From contig LNDU01000027.1 in the NCBI GenBank assembly GCA_001464735.1, positions 1-64,000 of the forward strand: DNA of 64,000 nucleotides, in the 5' to 3' direction. This document shows positions 9,005-18,663 of the stretch, in pieces (position 1 is the stretch's first letter; the number at the start of each line of letters is the position of its first letter). This DNA is from Nitrospira sp. Ga0074138. GTDB taxonomy: Bacteria > Nitrospirota > Nitrospiria > Nitrospirales > Nitrospiraceae. A program made the position numbers and the translations under genes. The notes beneath the pieces were generated by a model, which saw only the letters and a list, made by a program, of their open reading frames with translations, had not been told where the DNA came from and did no database searches.

Positions 9005-11074
9005 TCAGGCGGCTTTTGCGGGCTTCTGAATCTGCCTTGTTGCTGCGGCCACGACGCTGTCTACGGTGAACCCGAATTTCTTTTGGAGTTCTTTGAGAGG
9101 AGCTGAGGCGCCAAACGATGTCATGCCGATGATCTCGCCTGTCAGCCCGGCATACGTCGCCCATCCAAACGTGGAGGCCTGTTCCACGCAGACCCGTGCC
9201 GTGACGGTTGGAGGAATCACGCTGTCGCGGTATTCTTGGGATTGATGCTCGAATAGTTCCCAGGAGGGCATGCTCACCACGCGGGCTCTGATCCCTTTTG
9301 CCTTCAGCTTCTCTCCTGCCTCAAGGCAGAGTGAGACTTCACTGCCACTGGCGAGGAGCAGCACGTCAGGCTTTCCTCCTGGCACGTCGGCCAACACGTA
9401 GGCGCCTTTCGCAACTCCGGATGCGGCGGCATATTTGATCCGGTCGAAGGTCGGGAGGGCCTGGCGGGTCAGGATCAACGCCACAGGCTCGTGCTGCATC
9501 TGCATGATGACTCGCCAGGCTTCGGATACCTCATTCGCATCGGCGGGCCGAAGGACGATCAGATTTGGTATTGCTCGGAGCGAGGCCAGCTGCTCGATTG
9601 GCTGGTGGGTCGGCCCGTCTTCACCGACACCGATCGAATCATGTGTGAAAATGTGGATGACGGGGATTTCCATGAGCGCACTCAATCGGATCGCGCCACG
9701 GCTGTAATCGCTGAAAATCAGGAAGCCGGAGCCATAGGGGCGCACTTTGGAGAGCGAGAGCCCGTTTAACACGGAGCCCATCGCGTGTTCCCGAACGCCG
9801 AAGTGGAGGTTACGGCCACCGCGATCCTTCGCAGTGAAATCGCCGGCTCCCTCGAAGGTCAAGCGGGTCTTTGTTGATGGGGCCAGGTCCGCCGACCCTC
9901 CTAAAAGCCACGGGACGTTTTTCGCCAGGGTGTTGAGGACTTTGCTCGAGGCATCGCGACCAGCCACTCCTTTGGCATCGGGAGGGAATACCGGAAGGTC
10001 CTTGTCCCACTCCTCAGGCAGTCGGCGCTGTTGCATGTGAGAGAGACGATCGGCGAGTTGAGGGAATTGTCGCTTATAGTCTTCAAACTTGGCCATCCAG
10101 GCTTCGCGCGCTTCGCGCCCGCGCTGACCCATGCCCTCCTGGAGATGTTCGCGGACGCCGTTTGGCACCAAGAACTTTTCGTGCTCGGGCCACCCGTAGT
10201 TCCGTTTGGTCAGCCTGATTTCTTCTTCGCCCAGCGGTTCGCCGTGTGCGGCGTGGGTATCTTGTTTGTTGGGGGACCCATAGGCGATATGGCTATCGAC
10301 AATGATCAGCGTCGGGCGGTCCGCTTCCTTTTTAAACGTGGTCAAAGCTCGTTCAAGCATGTCGAGATCGTTGGCGTCGCCGACCCGGGTGACGTTCCAT
10401 CCGTATCCGATGAACCGGGTGGCCACGTCTTCACTGAAGGCCCAGTCCGTGTGCCCTTCGATCGTGATCTTGTTGTTGTCGTAGATCCAGCAGAGGTTGG
10501 ACAGTTTCAAATGCGCCGCCAGGGACGCCGCTTCTCCCGTGACACCCTCCATCATGCAGCCGTCTCCACACAGCGCGTAGACGTTGTAGTCAAACATGTC
10601 GAACCCTGGGCGATTGAAGTAGTGGGCTTGCCACTGGGCGGCGATCGCCATCCCGACGCTGGTGGCAACCCCTTGCCCGAGCGGACCAGTCGTGGTCTCC
10701 ACGCCGGAAGTCCAGCGGTATTCCGGGTGTCCTGCACACTTGCTGTTGAGCTGACGAAAGTGTTTGAGGTCGTCCAGTTGCACGGAAAGTTCGCCCAGCC
10801 GTTCGTACTGCGGATTGACTGCCTTCACTCCGGTCAAATGCAGCAGTGAGTAGAGGAGCATGGAGGCGTGCCCCATCGACAGCACGAACCGGTCCCGGTT
10901 CGGCCAAATGGGATCGCTCGGATCAAATTGTAGGATTCGCTGCCAGAGACAGTAGGCCACCGGCGCCATTGCCATCGGTGTTCCCGGATGGCCTGAATTG
11001 GCTTGTTGCACGGCATCCATCGAAAGGGTGCGGATTGTGTTGATGCAGGTCTGATCACGTTGGGCGTTCGTCAC
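9005..11074 (-). CDS. tkt: Transketolase
   Basis: The 689-aa protein is full length for a bacterial transketolase, which moves two-carbon ketol units between sugar phosphates in the pentose phosphate and Calvin pathways with thiamine diphosphate and Mg2+. The N-terminal domain has RTLSMDAVQQANSGHPGTPM and the ThDP motif GDGCMMEG, about 25 residues ahead of the Mg ligand segment YDNNKITIEG. The pyrimidine domain has HDSIGVGEDGPTHQPIEQ, and the C-terminal domain follows. The start is GTG with AAAGGGG upstream. A truncated second copy of the 3' third lies at 6910. Confidence 0.97.
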   Translation of the reverse strand: MTNAQRDQTCINTIRTLSMDAVQQANSGHPGTPMAMAPVAYCLWQRILQFDPSDPIWPNRDRFVLSMGHASMLLYSLLHLTGVKAVNPQYERLGELSVQLDDLKHFRQLNSKCAGHPEYRWTSGVETTTGPLGQGVATSVGMAIAAQWQAHYFNRPGFDMFDYNVYALCGDGCMMEGVTGEAASLAAHLKLSNLCWIYDNNKITIEGHTDWAFSEDVATRFIGYGWNVTRVGDANDLDMLERALTTFKKEADRPTLIIVDSHIAYGSPNKQDTHAAHGEPLGEEEIRLTKRNYGWPEHEKFLVPNGVREHLQEGMGQRGREAREAWMAKFEDYKRQFPQLADRLSHMQQRRLPEEWDKDLPVFPPDAKGVAGRDASSKVLNTLAKNVPWLLGGSADLAPSTKTRLTFEGAGDFTAKDRGGRNLHFGVREHAMGSVLNGLSLSKVRPYGSGFLIFSDYSRGAIRLSALMEIPVIHIFTHDSIGVGEDGPTHQPIEQLASLRAIPNLIVLRPADANEVSEAWRVIMQMQHEPVALILTRQALPTFDRIKYAAASGVAKGAYVLADVPGGKPDVLLLASGSEVSLCLEAGEKLKAKGIRARVVSMPSWELFEHQSQEYRDSVIPPTVTARVCVEQASTFGWATYAGLTGEIIGMTSFGASAPLKELQKKFGFTVDSVVAAATRQIQKPAKAA

Positions 11075-11389
11075 TATGGACCCCTTTCTGGCGGTGTGTT
11101 CCTGAAGCGCGTCGTCGATGGTTCTCTTCCATTATGTCGGTTGTTTCGAGCGCAAGCTTGAGAGATGGTGTGGCCGGGATGAGACTGAACAACACATGAC
11201 GGGAGCCGCGTAAGACATGAAAATGCCATCTGACTCTTCAAGCCAAGTGGAGTCGTTGCCATTCTCGTGGCTGATATCAGCTTGGGAACAGATCTGTGAT
11301 GGAGGCATCGTTAGGGTTGAGAATATCTGCATCTGGGCCAGCGCCGCAGGACTTGATCAATGCCAGGCCTAGAAATCTTCGGTAGTGGG

Positions 11390-11557
11390 TCAGTCTGCTT
11401 TTTGCAACCGAGGATCAACATCTCTAGGATCTCTTTCGTATTTGCATTTAATACAAATAAGCTTGGCTCCACCCCTCGTGCGGTAATCTGAGGTAAGCGG
11501 TGAAGTCCGGATTGGCAGCTTCATTTCGCCTTTGCATTTTGGACATTGTGTGTCCAT
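11390..11557 (-). CDS. Small zinc-ribbon-like protein
   Basis: Starting at the ATG with GGAGGTG eight bases upstream, the product is 55 residues, MDTQCPKCKGEM ... LICIKCKYERD. Two CxxC pairs about 35 residues apart form a probable zinc ribbon. Its role is unknown. A longer in-frame start at 11593 lacks a comparable ribosome binding site. Confidence 0.65.
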   Translation of the reverse strand: MDTQCPKCKGEMKLPIRTSPLTSDYRTRGGAKLICIKCKYERDPRDVDPRLQKAD

Positions 11558-11724
11558 GTCACGTTCACCTCCGTTGTTCGCTTTGTGCACCATGGTTAAA
11601 AGTTACGTGGTCGAGTACGCATGGGCAAGATATTGTCGATTTCAAGCGGACCCACTACCGAGTAGAGCCTGAAAGAAATGGATTACTAGGAGGCAGTCCT
11701 GGGTGGTGCTATAGTTTGCTTGCT

Positions 11725-12225
11725 ATGCTATCAGGGCTTCTAAAACTCTTCTGGCTTCCCATTCTGTTCTTGTACTTGCCCGGTTGTGCCTTATATCAAG
11801 CTAAAGAGGTGGAACGTGCCGTGGACCATGGAATTGCTGAGTTTCATTCTCGCTCAACCAAGGTCAAATTAGGAGACTCCAAAGAAAAGGTCCTGATGAC
11901 TTTACAGCCTACCCAGGAAGGAGTCCCGGCAAGTTACCGTAGGCCCTCCGAAACCTTTATGGCCGATAGTCGATCTGCGGGGAAAAGCATTGTGGAGATC
12001 CATTATTTCAGGTCTGCCAGGATACCGGACGGTTTAAACACAGACGATGAATTTACGCCGTATGTCTTTCGAGATGGTTCCTTAGAAGCCATAGGGTGGA
12101 CGTCGCTCGGGGGAGCTAAGAATGTTGCAAAGCCGTCACAAACCACCCAAACCACCGTGATTCGATCGCCAGCGCCAAAGCCCACCACCTGCTATCACTT
12201 CGGAAGCATGACGCAGTGTGATTGA
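11725..12225 (+). CDS. Small outer-membrane-type lipoprotein (DUF3192-like)
   Basis: Starting at 11725 gives a 166-aa protein with a lipoprotein signal (LFWLPILFLYLPGC, lipobox LPGC, lipidated Cys at about residue 20). The mature part has KVKLGDSKEKVLMTLQPTQ and, later, a DDEFTPYVFRDGSLEAIGWT segment, which recalls DUF3192/SmpA-like lipoproteins; the family assignment is from memory. The stop overlaps the start of the next gene by 8 bp, so the two are probably coupled. The longer upstream frame has no sign of coding. Confidence 0.7.
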   Translation: MLSGLLKLFWLPILFLYLPGCALYQAKEVERAVDHGIAEFHSRSTKVKLGDSKEKVLMTLQPTQEGVPASYRRPSETFMADSRSAGKSIVEIHYFRSARIPDGLNTDDEFTPYVFRDGSLEAIGWTSLGGAKNVAKPSQTTQTTVIRSPAPKPTTCYHFGSMTQCD

Positions 12226-12787
12226 CTTGCTCCCAACAGAAGTCCTATTTGCCGAAGTCAGAGAGTGGCTTCAGTTCGTTTTTGTCGCGATAGGTGGAAC
12301 AATCGCGCTATCCGTCTACTTTCAAAATCAGAGACAGCGGCGGCTTGAAAATGCGTTGAAATTGCTGGCCTTGTTCAAAGAGTCTCTTCGGGAAAATGAC
12401 CTTGAACATTGGAAGGATCTATTTGTCGGTACTTGCGAACCAGCGTCTGCACCTCCTGGACATTTCATAAATCGTGATGGTCGTGTTGTGCCTTTAGACG
12501 TAATGTGGTCTGAGGGCAGTGAAAACGACGACGCAATCCAGCGAATGGCTGAAAGCTTCGAAATTATCTGTTATGAAATCCTTTCTGGGACAGTTGAAGT
12601 TCGAATTGTATGGTTCGAGATCGGCCAACTAATGTCTGAAATGCACAAGTGGTTGAACGACGTTGATGGCCCCAACAAAGAGGGATTGTTCCTCGCACGG
12701 CACTATCCGTCCATCAAGAAGGTATTCGAAAAGTACAAAGGAAAGTTCAAAGAATGGCCGTGTCGCATCCACGCACAATTCGAGTAG
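12218..12787 (+). CDS. Hypothetical single-pass membrane protein
   Basis: The 189-aa product starts with GTG inside the end of the upstream lipoprotein gene. It has one N-terminal membrane segment (about residues 18-35, FVFVAIGGTIALSVYF) followed by a basic stretch QNQRQRR, then a soluble, probably helical cytoplasmic domain. I do not recognise a family. The 8-bp overlap suggests co-translation with the lipoprotein. Confidence 0.6.
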   Translation: MIDLLPTEVLFAEVREWLQFVFVAIGGTIALSVYFQNQRQRRLENALKLLALFKESLRENDLEHWKDLFVGTCEPASAPPGHFINRDGRVVPLDVMWSEGSENDDAIQRMAESFEIICYEILSGTVEVRIVWFEIGQLMSEMHKWLNDVDGPNKEGLFLARHYPSIKKVFEKYKGKFKEWPCRIHAQFE

Positions 12788-13139
12788 CTTGGCGTATGTC
12801 CCCAAACCTGCGATCCACCTGACGCTGCGCGATAAAGCCGCGCAGCGCCGGCGACCTCTACGGTAGGCCCATCACAATGGCGTCAGATCAAACCTAAGCT
12901 TTAGCAGGTTATTCTTTTTCCGAAGGAATAAAAGGGTCGGGAGTCTATGTTTGGAAGAGTGCATATGAATGTAAATAGAAGTGCAATATAGGGACGGCTC
13001 GTTATGTGCTGTGCATCAATCAGGATTAAGGAAGCTCGAGGCGATGCACATAGCATCTGGAGCTGATGACAAATGGCTGCCGACTTGATAGCGTGGAGTG
13101 GTCGTTCCTTCCTGCTCGAATCTATGTTGTTCGTATAAT
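12788..13139. other. Intergenic region without a supported gene
   Basis: I see no supported gene here. It contains copy 2 of the dispersed GGTCGGGAGTCT repeat at 12928-12946. It separates genes that converge on it from both sides. Confidence 0.5.
12928..12946 (+). repeat. Short dispersed repeat, copy 2
   Basis: This is an ATAAA-N2-GGTCGGGAGTCT copy matching 8801-8819 and, inverted, 19817-19835. Confidence 0.5.
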
Positions 13140-13652
13140 TCACCCGCCGTTGATCTTGAGGCCCTGTTCCCATCCGTAGAGCACGGCTTGGTGGTACTGG
13201 CTCCACTGGCCCATGATCCCTTCATTCCAGTTTTGGCGTGCTCGGGGTTCGATGCTCTTCCAGTCCATCCTCTGATTGTCGGGATCAAGGGTGAGATCAA
13301 ACCCATACTTATAGGCCAACCGATAGTGGTTAAAATCGTATTCAGATGTTGCATAGTGCGATTGGTAATGGGTCTTGAACAGAGATTCGTGGCGTACGAA
13401 CGTGTCGACTTCGTGGTGTGATGGCTGGTTTTGGGTCTGCTGTGCGGCGATTTGGAGATGACCATATCTGGGATGCTCGGCGGGTAAAAGGCGAATGATC
13501 ACCCATGCCACAGGAATGACCAGGATGAGAATTCGAAAGGCAGTTGCGGAGTTCACGAGGACCTCCCGGCAGGCAGAGAGCCACATGATAAGCCAGTAAG
13601 CCGCAGGCGTCCAGAGCAGCGTGGCTGGTCCGTGTGTGCCATGGTACTGCAT
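13140..13652 (-). CDS. Hypothetical membrane-anchored protein
   Basis: The 170-aa product has a hydrophobic N-terminal part (WLIMWLSA, then ILILVIPVAWVIIRLL at about residues 41-56). The soluble tail ends in YKYGFDLTLDP ... DWKSIEPRARQNWNE. That tail resembles a motif (YGYELAxDPRY...DWxxIEPxARxxW) that I recall from many small bacterial stress-associated proteins. The function is unknown. The start codon is not certain. Confidence 0.6.
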   Translation of the reverse strand: MQYHGTHGPATLLWTPAAYWLIMWLSACREVLVNSATAFRILILVIPVAWVIIRLLPAEHPRYGHLQIAAQQTQNQPSHHEVDTFVRHESLFKTHYQSHYATSEYDFNHYRLAYKYGFDLTLDPDNQRMDWKSIEPRARQNWNEGIMGQWSQYHQAVLYGWEQGLKINGG

Positions 13653-13760
13653 GAGGAAGGGCAGTGGGGCAGTTGAACTCCTAAGATAGAGGGGCTACGT
13701 ATACTTCCGTTCGAGGCATGGTCTATATTGTGTTGGGGGAGTGACGCGCAAGGAGGACTC

Positions 13761-14642
13761 ATGGGTACCTCGAGTGTTCTTGAGATCGTCGGTATCGTTG
13801 GGCTCATTGGGATCGTGGTTGGTTGTGTGCCGGCCCATCCGTACTCTAGGCAGGTTGATGGTGAGAAAGTCGTTGTCGACGTATTAAAGCCGGATGAGGT
13901 GAAGGCGCCAGGGGCCGGTGGGGGGAAAATCGTGGCTCCTGTGATCGCCGCAGGCGTTGTGCCGGTGGCGGTCCAGTATGTTGTCAAAGCCACGACGCCA
14001 GTGTTGAATGAAGATACGATCGAACATACAGCGACCTATAGTGGAGCCAAGGCGGCCAGCAAATTTTATGCGGAAGAAAAACCAGGTTTCTCGGTACAGT
14101 TCGGCGGGGTGAGGATCACCCGATCCATTGTGAACGATGGGAAAATTCAGACTGCCGCAATCCTGACCTTCACGGTTGACGCACAAGAACTAGCATCCAA
14201 TGGCCAACTGCAGTTGGTTGGGGACTCCGCACTCGTGCACTTTGGGAAGGTCAAAGTGGAAGATAAGAAGTGGTATATCCCGTGGACGTGGCGCATGAAG
14301 GTTAGGGATCGCATCGATGCCGACGTGAATATTGTGATCGAAGGACATTGGCTGGATGACAATGATGTGTCCCATCGAGAGGATCTGGCCGATCTCCATC
14401 TTCGCCTGAGTGATTTGAAGCTCGGAGATACCACCAATATCTCAACTGTCAGAAGTGAGTGGTTTCCGTTGATTCCCAGGAGTAAGAAATCGAAGCTGGG
14501 AACGGGGACGTATGTGGTGAAAGTCAAAGTGACGGAATATGACGACTATGGGAAGCTGGTCAACGAAGTTTCGGACGAGGTCTCAACCAACCGGGCTGGT
14601 TGGATGAATACGATCAAGAAATCCTTCACGCCGAGCCCATGA
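13761..14642 (+). CDS. Hypothetical lipoprotein
   Basis: I start at 13761, where AAGGAGG lies 6-12 bases upstream. The 293-aa product has a signal segment IVGIVGLIGIVVGC with a plausible lipobox. A glycine-rich hydrophobic stretch (GAGGGKIVAPVIAAGVVPVA) follows, and then a mature domain rich in beta strands (about residues 100-275). The likely place is the periplasm or outer membrane. I do not recognise the family. Confidence 0.65.
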   Translation: MGTSSVLEIVGIVGLIGIVVGCVPAHPYSRQVDGEKVVVDVLKPDEVKAPGAGGGKIVAPVIAAGVVPVAVQYVVKATTPVLNEDTIEHTATYSGAKAASKFYAEEKPGFSVQFGGVRITRSIVNDGKIQTAAILTFTVDAQELASNGQLQLVGDSALVHFGKVKVEDKKWYIPWTWRMKVRDRIDADVNIVIEGHWLDDNDVSHREDLADLHLRLSDLKLGDTTNISTVRSEWFPLIPRSKKSKLGTGTYVVKVKVTEYDDYGKLVNEVSDEVSTNRAGWMNTIKKSFTPSP

Positions 14643-14700
14643 TCGTGATCGAACTGCTCGGCAGTGCCCAAGCTCAAACACGAACTCTGCTTCCTGCCCC

Positions 14701-15840
14701 TTAGGTCGATCGCATTTCCCACTGATTGCCCATCACGCCGAGCCGGTTGCGGTGCCGGTTTGGGTCGTCATGTGAAGCCCCGTCGATACTCATGCGGATG
14801 TCGGCATTAACGTGCCCCACCAGGTAGTAACTGTGTTCCACGCGACCCTTAACGAGCGGAGTGCAGTCGACTTGGTGTACCTTGTTATGCACGTGAGCTG
14901 GTCGCGCCGGGCCGTTTGACCCCAGTCGATCCGGATTACCTTTCGTGAAATCAGAAATGACGAGGGCGGCATCGCCGCGATTGTGATAGACGCTAACGCT
15001 TCTGGCCAATTCGTGTACCCTGGCCAACGGTTGCCCCTGTTCCAGTGCAGTATCGTCCACGTCGGGTGAACAGAGAAAGATGTGTTCGAAGATGCGGGGC
15101 AGCGCATTGCCAGGGGTGAAGGCATCGCACCGTTCGAGGGCGTTCTGTAAGAGGTAGTTGCCCATCGAGTGACAGAGGAGATGGAGATCTTGTTTGCAGA
15201 GCGCTTCTTCTGCTCGGCGCAGGCTGGCGAGAAAGTCGCGCACTTTCAGAATGCCGCGGCCGATGGCGTTGCCGGACCCGGCCGCTTCCGACCGATCAGA
15301 TTTGTAAGAGACGAAGGGGAGTGCCATTCCGTCGGAGGGCCAGGTGAAGAGTACGACCTGCACCTGCTGCTCGGAGTCTCTCTCCGGACTGGAATTCAAC
15401 ATGGTCTGCAGCGATAGAGCCGTGCCGACGGCATCGGTCCAGGAGACGTTGTAGCCATGGATGAACAGCAGCACATCCGACTGCTGGCGCATGATCGTTT
15501 GCAGATCTGAAAACGCCGCCTGTGAGCCCAGCTTAATGTTCTCTTGTTGGTCTTCGGCGACCGACCGGTTGATCTTTTCCCGATAGGCCACGATGTCCGC
15601 GGACTCGGCGCATTTGGCCAGGTACTTGATGAGCCCCTCGCCGTCGCCCTGTCCCATGCTGCCACAGTCCTTCTCGAGAAATTTGGCCATCTTGGATTCA
15701 TCCACCTTGACGAGGACTCGGCCGAAACGAAGATTCTCGACGCCGTCGTCGCTGAATTTTTTCCCATAGCCATCTGGGTGCCAGCGATCGCCGCCGAGGT
15801 GGTTGCGGTTGGTCGCGTAGAAGAGTCGTAATTCACTCAT
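14701..15840 (-). CDS. Alpha/beta hydrolase (DUF900 family)
   Basis: The 379-aa protein opens with RLFYATNRNH, the typical start of DUF900 hydrolases, and has LLFIHGYNVSW (oxyanion region) near residue 123. The nucleophile elbow LLCHSMGNYLL lies near residue 222 (nucleophile Ser), and the late SYYLVGHVNAD holds a possible catalytic His. No signal peptide is seen. The substrate is unknown. AAGGAGCCC precedes the ATG. It converges with the lipoprotein gene at 13761. Confidence 0.85.
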   Translation of the reverse strand: MSELRLFYATNRNHLGGDRWHPDGYGKKFSDDGVENLRFGRVLVKVDESKMAKFLEKDCGSMGQGDGEGLIKYLAKCAESADIVAYREKINRSVAEDQQENIKLGSQAAFSDLQTIMRQQSDVLLFIHGYNVSWTDAVGTALSLQTMLNSSPERDSEQQVQVVLFTWPSDGMALPFVSYKSDRSEAAGSGNAIGRGILKVRDFLASLRRAEEALCKQDLHLLCHSMGNYLLQNALERCDAFTPGNALPRIFEHIFLCSPDVDDTALEQGQPLARVHELARSVSVYHNRGDAALVISDFTKGNPDRLGSNGPARPAHVHNKVHQVDCTPLVKGRVEHSYYLVGHVNADIRMSIDGASHDDPNRHRNRLGVMGNQWEMRST

Positions 15841-15931
15841 GGTCAGGGCTCCTTCTGTGACGAACGTGAGGTACCGTGGCGGTGTCCGGCAGTGGCTGCG
15901 TAGATGTGCTTATCGGCTTCGATGAGGAAAG

Positions 15932-16906
15932 TCAAGGCTGAGTAACTGATCGATGGGTGACTGAACGGTTTTGAGGACTCCCATCTAGTTCCGCCAGAAG
16001 AAAATTCAGAACCCGTGCGCGTGCGTCTCGAGAGGGCTGTCCAGTCTCCTCAATCTTCTTCCATGAGCCAATTAAGGTGCTGTGCGCGTTGGTCGGTTTA
16101 CCTTCTGCTTGGTAGGCAGTCGCCGGAATTTCTCCGTTCAGAAAACGATCGCCAAACTGGTCGCGCAAGGTCTGCAGTTTGGCGCGGTCTGAGATGCAGT
16201 CCGTCTCAAATCTGAGCGCGTAGATCTTGGCGCGGCTCTCTTTCGCTGGATGGAGATCGTCATTGGAAAGGCCGAGCGATGACTTGTCCGCATCCGTGTA
16301 GTACCAGAAGCGCATCGGCAGCGCCGGTTGGGCGACAACCGCGGCACCAACTTGCGGATTGTTCAGCAGTGCTACAGGGAGAGGGCCGGTCATGCAGTTG
16401 CCGATGACGCCAAGTCGCTGCTCATGGTGGCGCTCTCCAATCTTTTGCACCACACCACGGAGCCATTCAACGATGGGCATGCTTCCATGAGAGGGGATCC
16501 CCCATTCGCCGCCAGGAAAGAAAGCAACTAACCCTCGAAACCAATAGGCCCACAGTCCGGAGGTCAGGGAGAACTTCCCTTTCTCACCGAACAACAGGGG
16601 CACATAGACAGTGAAATTCCTGGAGAGCTCCTCGGCATAGGCCAATGTTCCAGGCGTCAGGCCGGTCAGCTCATGGAGCAGGAGCACCGGAGGTTTTGAA
16701 GTGCCGTCATTGAGGCAGTAGACCGAATGGGTGATGCCTGCATGTTCAAAGGGGGCCTCGAAGCATTCGGTCCAATTCAGTGTAGGAGTGCCTTCTTCTT
16801 TCGTATGTGGTGCGCATGTGCCCAACTGCGCTGCTCCACAGCCTGCCTGGACAAAGAGCAAGGCTGCTGCCATTGCATGAAAGAGAGAGTGACGAGGTGC
16901 TTTCAT
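15932..16906 (-). CDS. Dienelactone hydrolase family lipoprotein
   Basis: With the start at 16906 the product is 324 residues and begins with a lipoprotein signal (FHAMAAALLFVQAGC). The mature part is an alpha/beta hydrolase of the dienelactone hydrolase type: VLLLHELTGLTPG oxyanion region, nucleophile elbow GVIGNCMTG with the Cys nucleophile typical of the family, and a late NAHSTLIGSW His. It is probably exported and membrane-attached; the substrate is unknown. The longer frame upstream would bury the signal sequence. Confidence 0.8.
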   Translation of the reverse strand: MKAPRHSLFHAMAAALLFVQAGCGAAQLGTCAPHTKEEGTPTLNWTECFEAPFEHAGITHSVYCLNDGTSKPPVLLLHELTGLTPGTLAYAEELSRNFTVYVPLLFGEKGKFSLTSGLWAYWFRGLVAFFPGGEWGIPSHGSMPIVEWLRGVVQKIGERHHEQRLGVIGNCMTGPLPVALLNNPQVGAAVVAQPALPMRFWYYTDADKSSLGLSNDDLHPAKESRAKIYALRFETDCISDRAKLQTLRDQFGDRFLNGEIPATAYQAEGKPTNAHSTLIGSWKKIEETGQPSRDARARVLNFLLAELDGSPQNRSVTHRSVTQP

Positions 16907-17192
16907 ATCTGTCTCAGACCACCATGGATTGCCTGTGTGCGGTACAGGTCGCAGGGTGAACACTGTCGAAGCTTGCCAGCCTTGACGTGCCAAGACAAGC
17001 CTCGTGTTGGTGAGGCCTAGATAGCAGGAGACATGTGATGGCTCTCAACGGATATACTGGGCCGATTCAGGATTTTGGAAAGAAACACCAGACATGACTG
17101 CCAAGGTGCCTGCATGTTAATGCTCGGGTGGAATCAATAGGATCGTGATGCTATCAAGAGCCGCGAGGGCCTGTTTGCCAACGCACTAAAAC

Positions 17193-18461
17193 CTACTGAA
17201 TCGAGCGGAGCACTTCACGCGCAGTAGGCGTATTTAATTTACTCAGTGCGTGGGCCTCGATCTGGCGAACCCGTTCCCGGCTTAAATCCAACTGTTCGCC
17301 GACCTCGACTAAGGTCATCATCTTGTCGTACCCGAGACCGAAGCGCATGCGAATCACCGCATTTTCTCTCGGGCTGAGCGAGCTCAGGAGGCGTTCGAGT
17401 TCATTTTCGCGTTCGAGCCGATGGATAGAGCTGTCCGGCGAGGCCGTCTGATCATCGGGGATGAGCTCGCCTAAAACGGTCTGACCCTCACCGACCGGTG
17501 TCTCCAATCCGAGTGGTTTTTGAATTGCGGCCAATGTGGTGCGTACTCGTTCTGGACGGAGTCCAAGGGTTCGAGCGATGTCCTCTATCCGAGGCGCCTC
17601 TCCGAGTTGTAGCTCCAATCGTCGCGTGGCGCGGGCGATGCGACTGGCGGCTTCGCATTGGTGAACGGGCACACGGATCACTCGGGATTGCTCGGCAAGC
17701 GCCCGTGTGATGCCTTGACGAATCCACCAGGTCGCGTAGGTGCTGAACTTGAATCCCTTGCGGTATTGATAGCGTTCCGCCGCTTTCATCAGGCCAATAT
17801 TTCCTTCCTGGACCAGGTCGAGCAGCGTGAGACTATGTGTGGTGTACCGTTTGGCGACATCGACCACGAGGCGCAAATTGCGCCGGACGAGCTCCTCTTT
17901 TGCGTCTTCCAGCTGGTGACCTGCCGCTCGTATCTCCGCCAGCACAGTGAGGAGTTGCTGACGGACCTCTGGAGTAATAAGGCTGTTCTCTGCCGTTGAC
18001 CCAGGACAAGCACTGATGAGTGTGTCGGCTCGATCTAACGCAATGGCAGAGAAACCGCTCAGTCGACGGATGGCACTGAGCTCTTGAATCGTCTCTTTGA
18101 CGGAGGTTGGGGAGGCAGCGTGAACCAGTAGGGCCGTGGCTTTCTTCAGGGACATCCTGATGCGCCGGGTGGCTTCGTCGATGAGTTTGGCAAGGTCGAG
18201 TTCTTCCTTCTTGGTCAACAAGGCTGTGCCACGGAAGGAACGAAAATAGAGAGATTCGAGCAGAAAAGGATTCTGCCGGCTTCGACTCTCTGTATCAGGC
18301 CAGACAGCTGGCTCAGGGTCTGCGTCGGGCTCTTGGCTGCATACGATCTGGTTGAGGAGCGATCCAGATGGGGCCTCATCTTGATCGATAACCTCTAGCT
18401 CAATTTTTTCCTCGAAATGACTACTTTCTGAGATTTCTCTTAATCCGTCGTCCCTCATCAT
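17193..18461 (-). CDS. RNA polymerase sigma factor, sigma-70 family (group 2 type)
   Basis: The 422-aa protein contains sigma region 1.2 (LTKKEELDLAKLIDEA), region 2 with RNLRLVVDVAKRY, LDLVQEGNIGLMKAAERY and FSTYATWWIRQGI, region 3 and region 4 ending in a helix-turn-helix (LDLSRERVRQIEAHALSKL). It is shorter than a housekeeping RpoD and lacks a long region 1.1/non-conserved insert, so an alternative stress-type factor is more likely; its regulon is unknown. GGAGGT lies just before the first of two adjacent ATG codons, so the second (18458) may be the true start. The roughly 130-bp upstream region 18530-18660 is strikingly AT-rich. Confidence 0.92.
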   Translation of the reverse strand: MMRDDGLREISESSHFEEKIELEVIDQDEAPSGSLLNQIVCSQEPDADPEPAVWPDTESRSRQNPFLLESLYFRSFRGTALLTKKEELDLAKLIDEATRRIRMSLKKATALLVHAASPTSVKETIQELSAIRRLSGFSAIALDRADTLISACPGSTAENSLITPEVRQQLLTVLAEIRAAGHQLEDAKEELVRRNLRLVVDVAKRYTTHSLTLLDLVQEGNIGLMKAAERYQYRKGFKFSTYATWWIRQGITRALAEQSRVIRVPVHQCEAASRIARATRRLELQLGEAPRIEDIARTLGLRPERVRTTLAAIQKPLGLETPVGEGQTVLGELIPDDQTASPDSSIHRLERENELERLLSSLSPRENAVIRMRFGLGYDKMMTLVEVGEQLDLSRERVRQIEAHALSKLNTPTAREVLRSIQ

Positions 18462-18663
18462 TACCTCCCTTCAGGAGTCCGACCTGAAGCTGCGGTCATA
18501 GGGCTTATCGACATGCTGATGGAGATGGCCAAAACATGATTCATATTTATCAGTATGTCTAATGTTTGTCAAATGTATTAGAGGTAAATAATAAACGTAT
18601 GGTAAACGTTAACATAGATATATTTAGCTTTATTTATTAGATATATAAGAAATTATTACGGGC

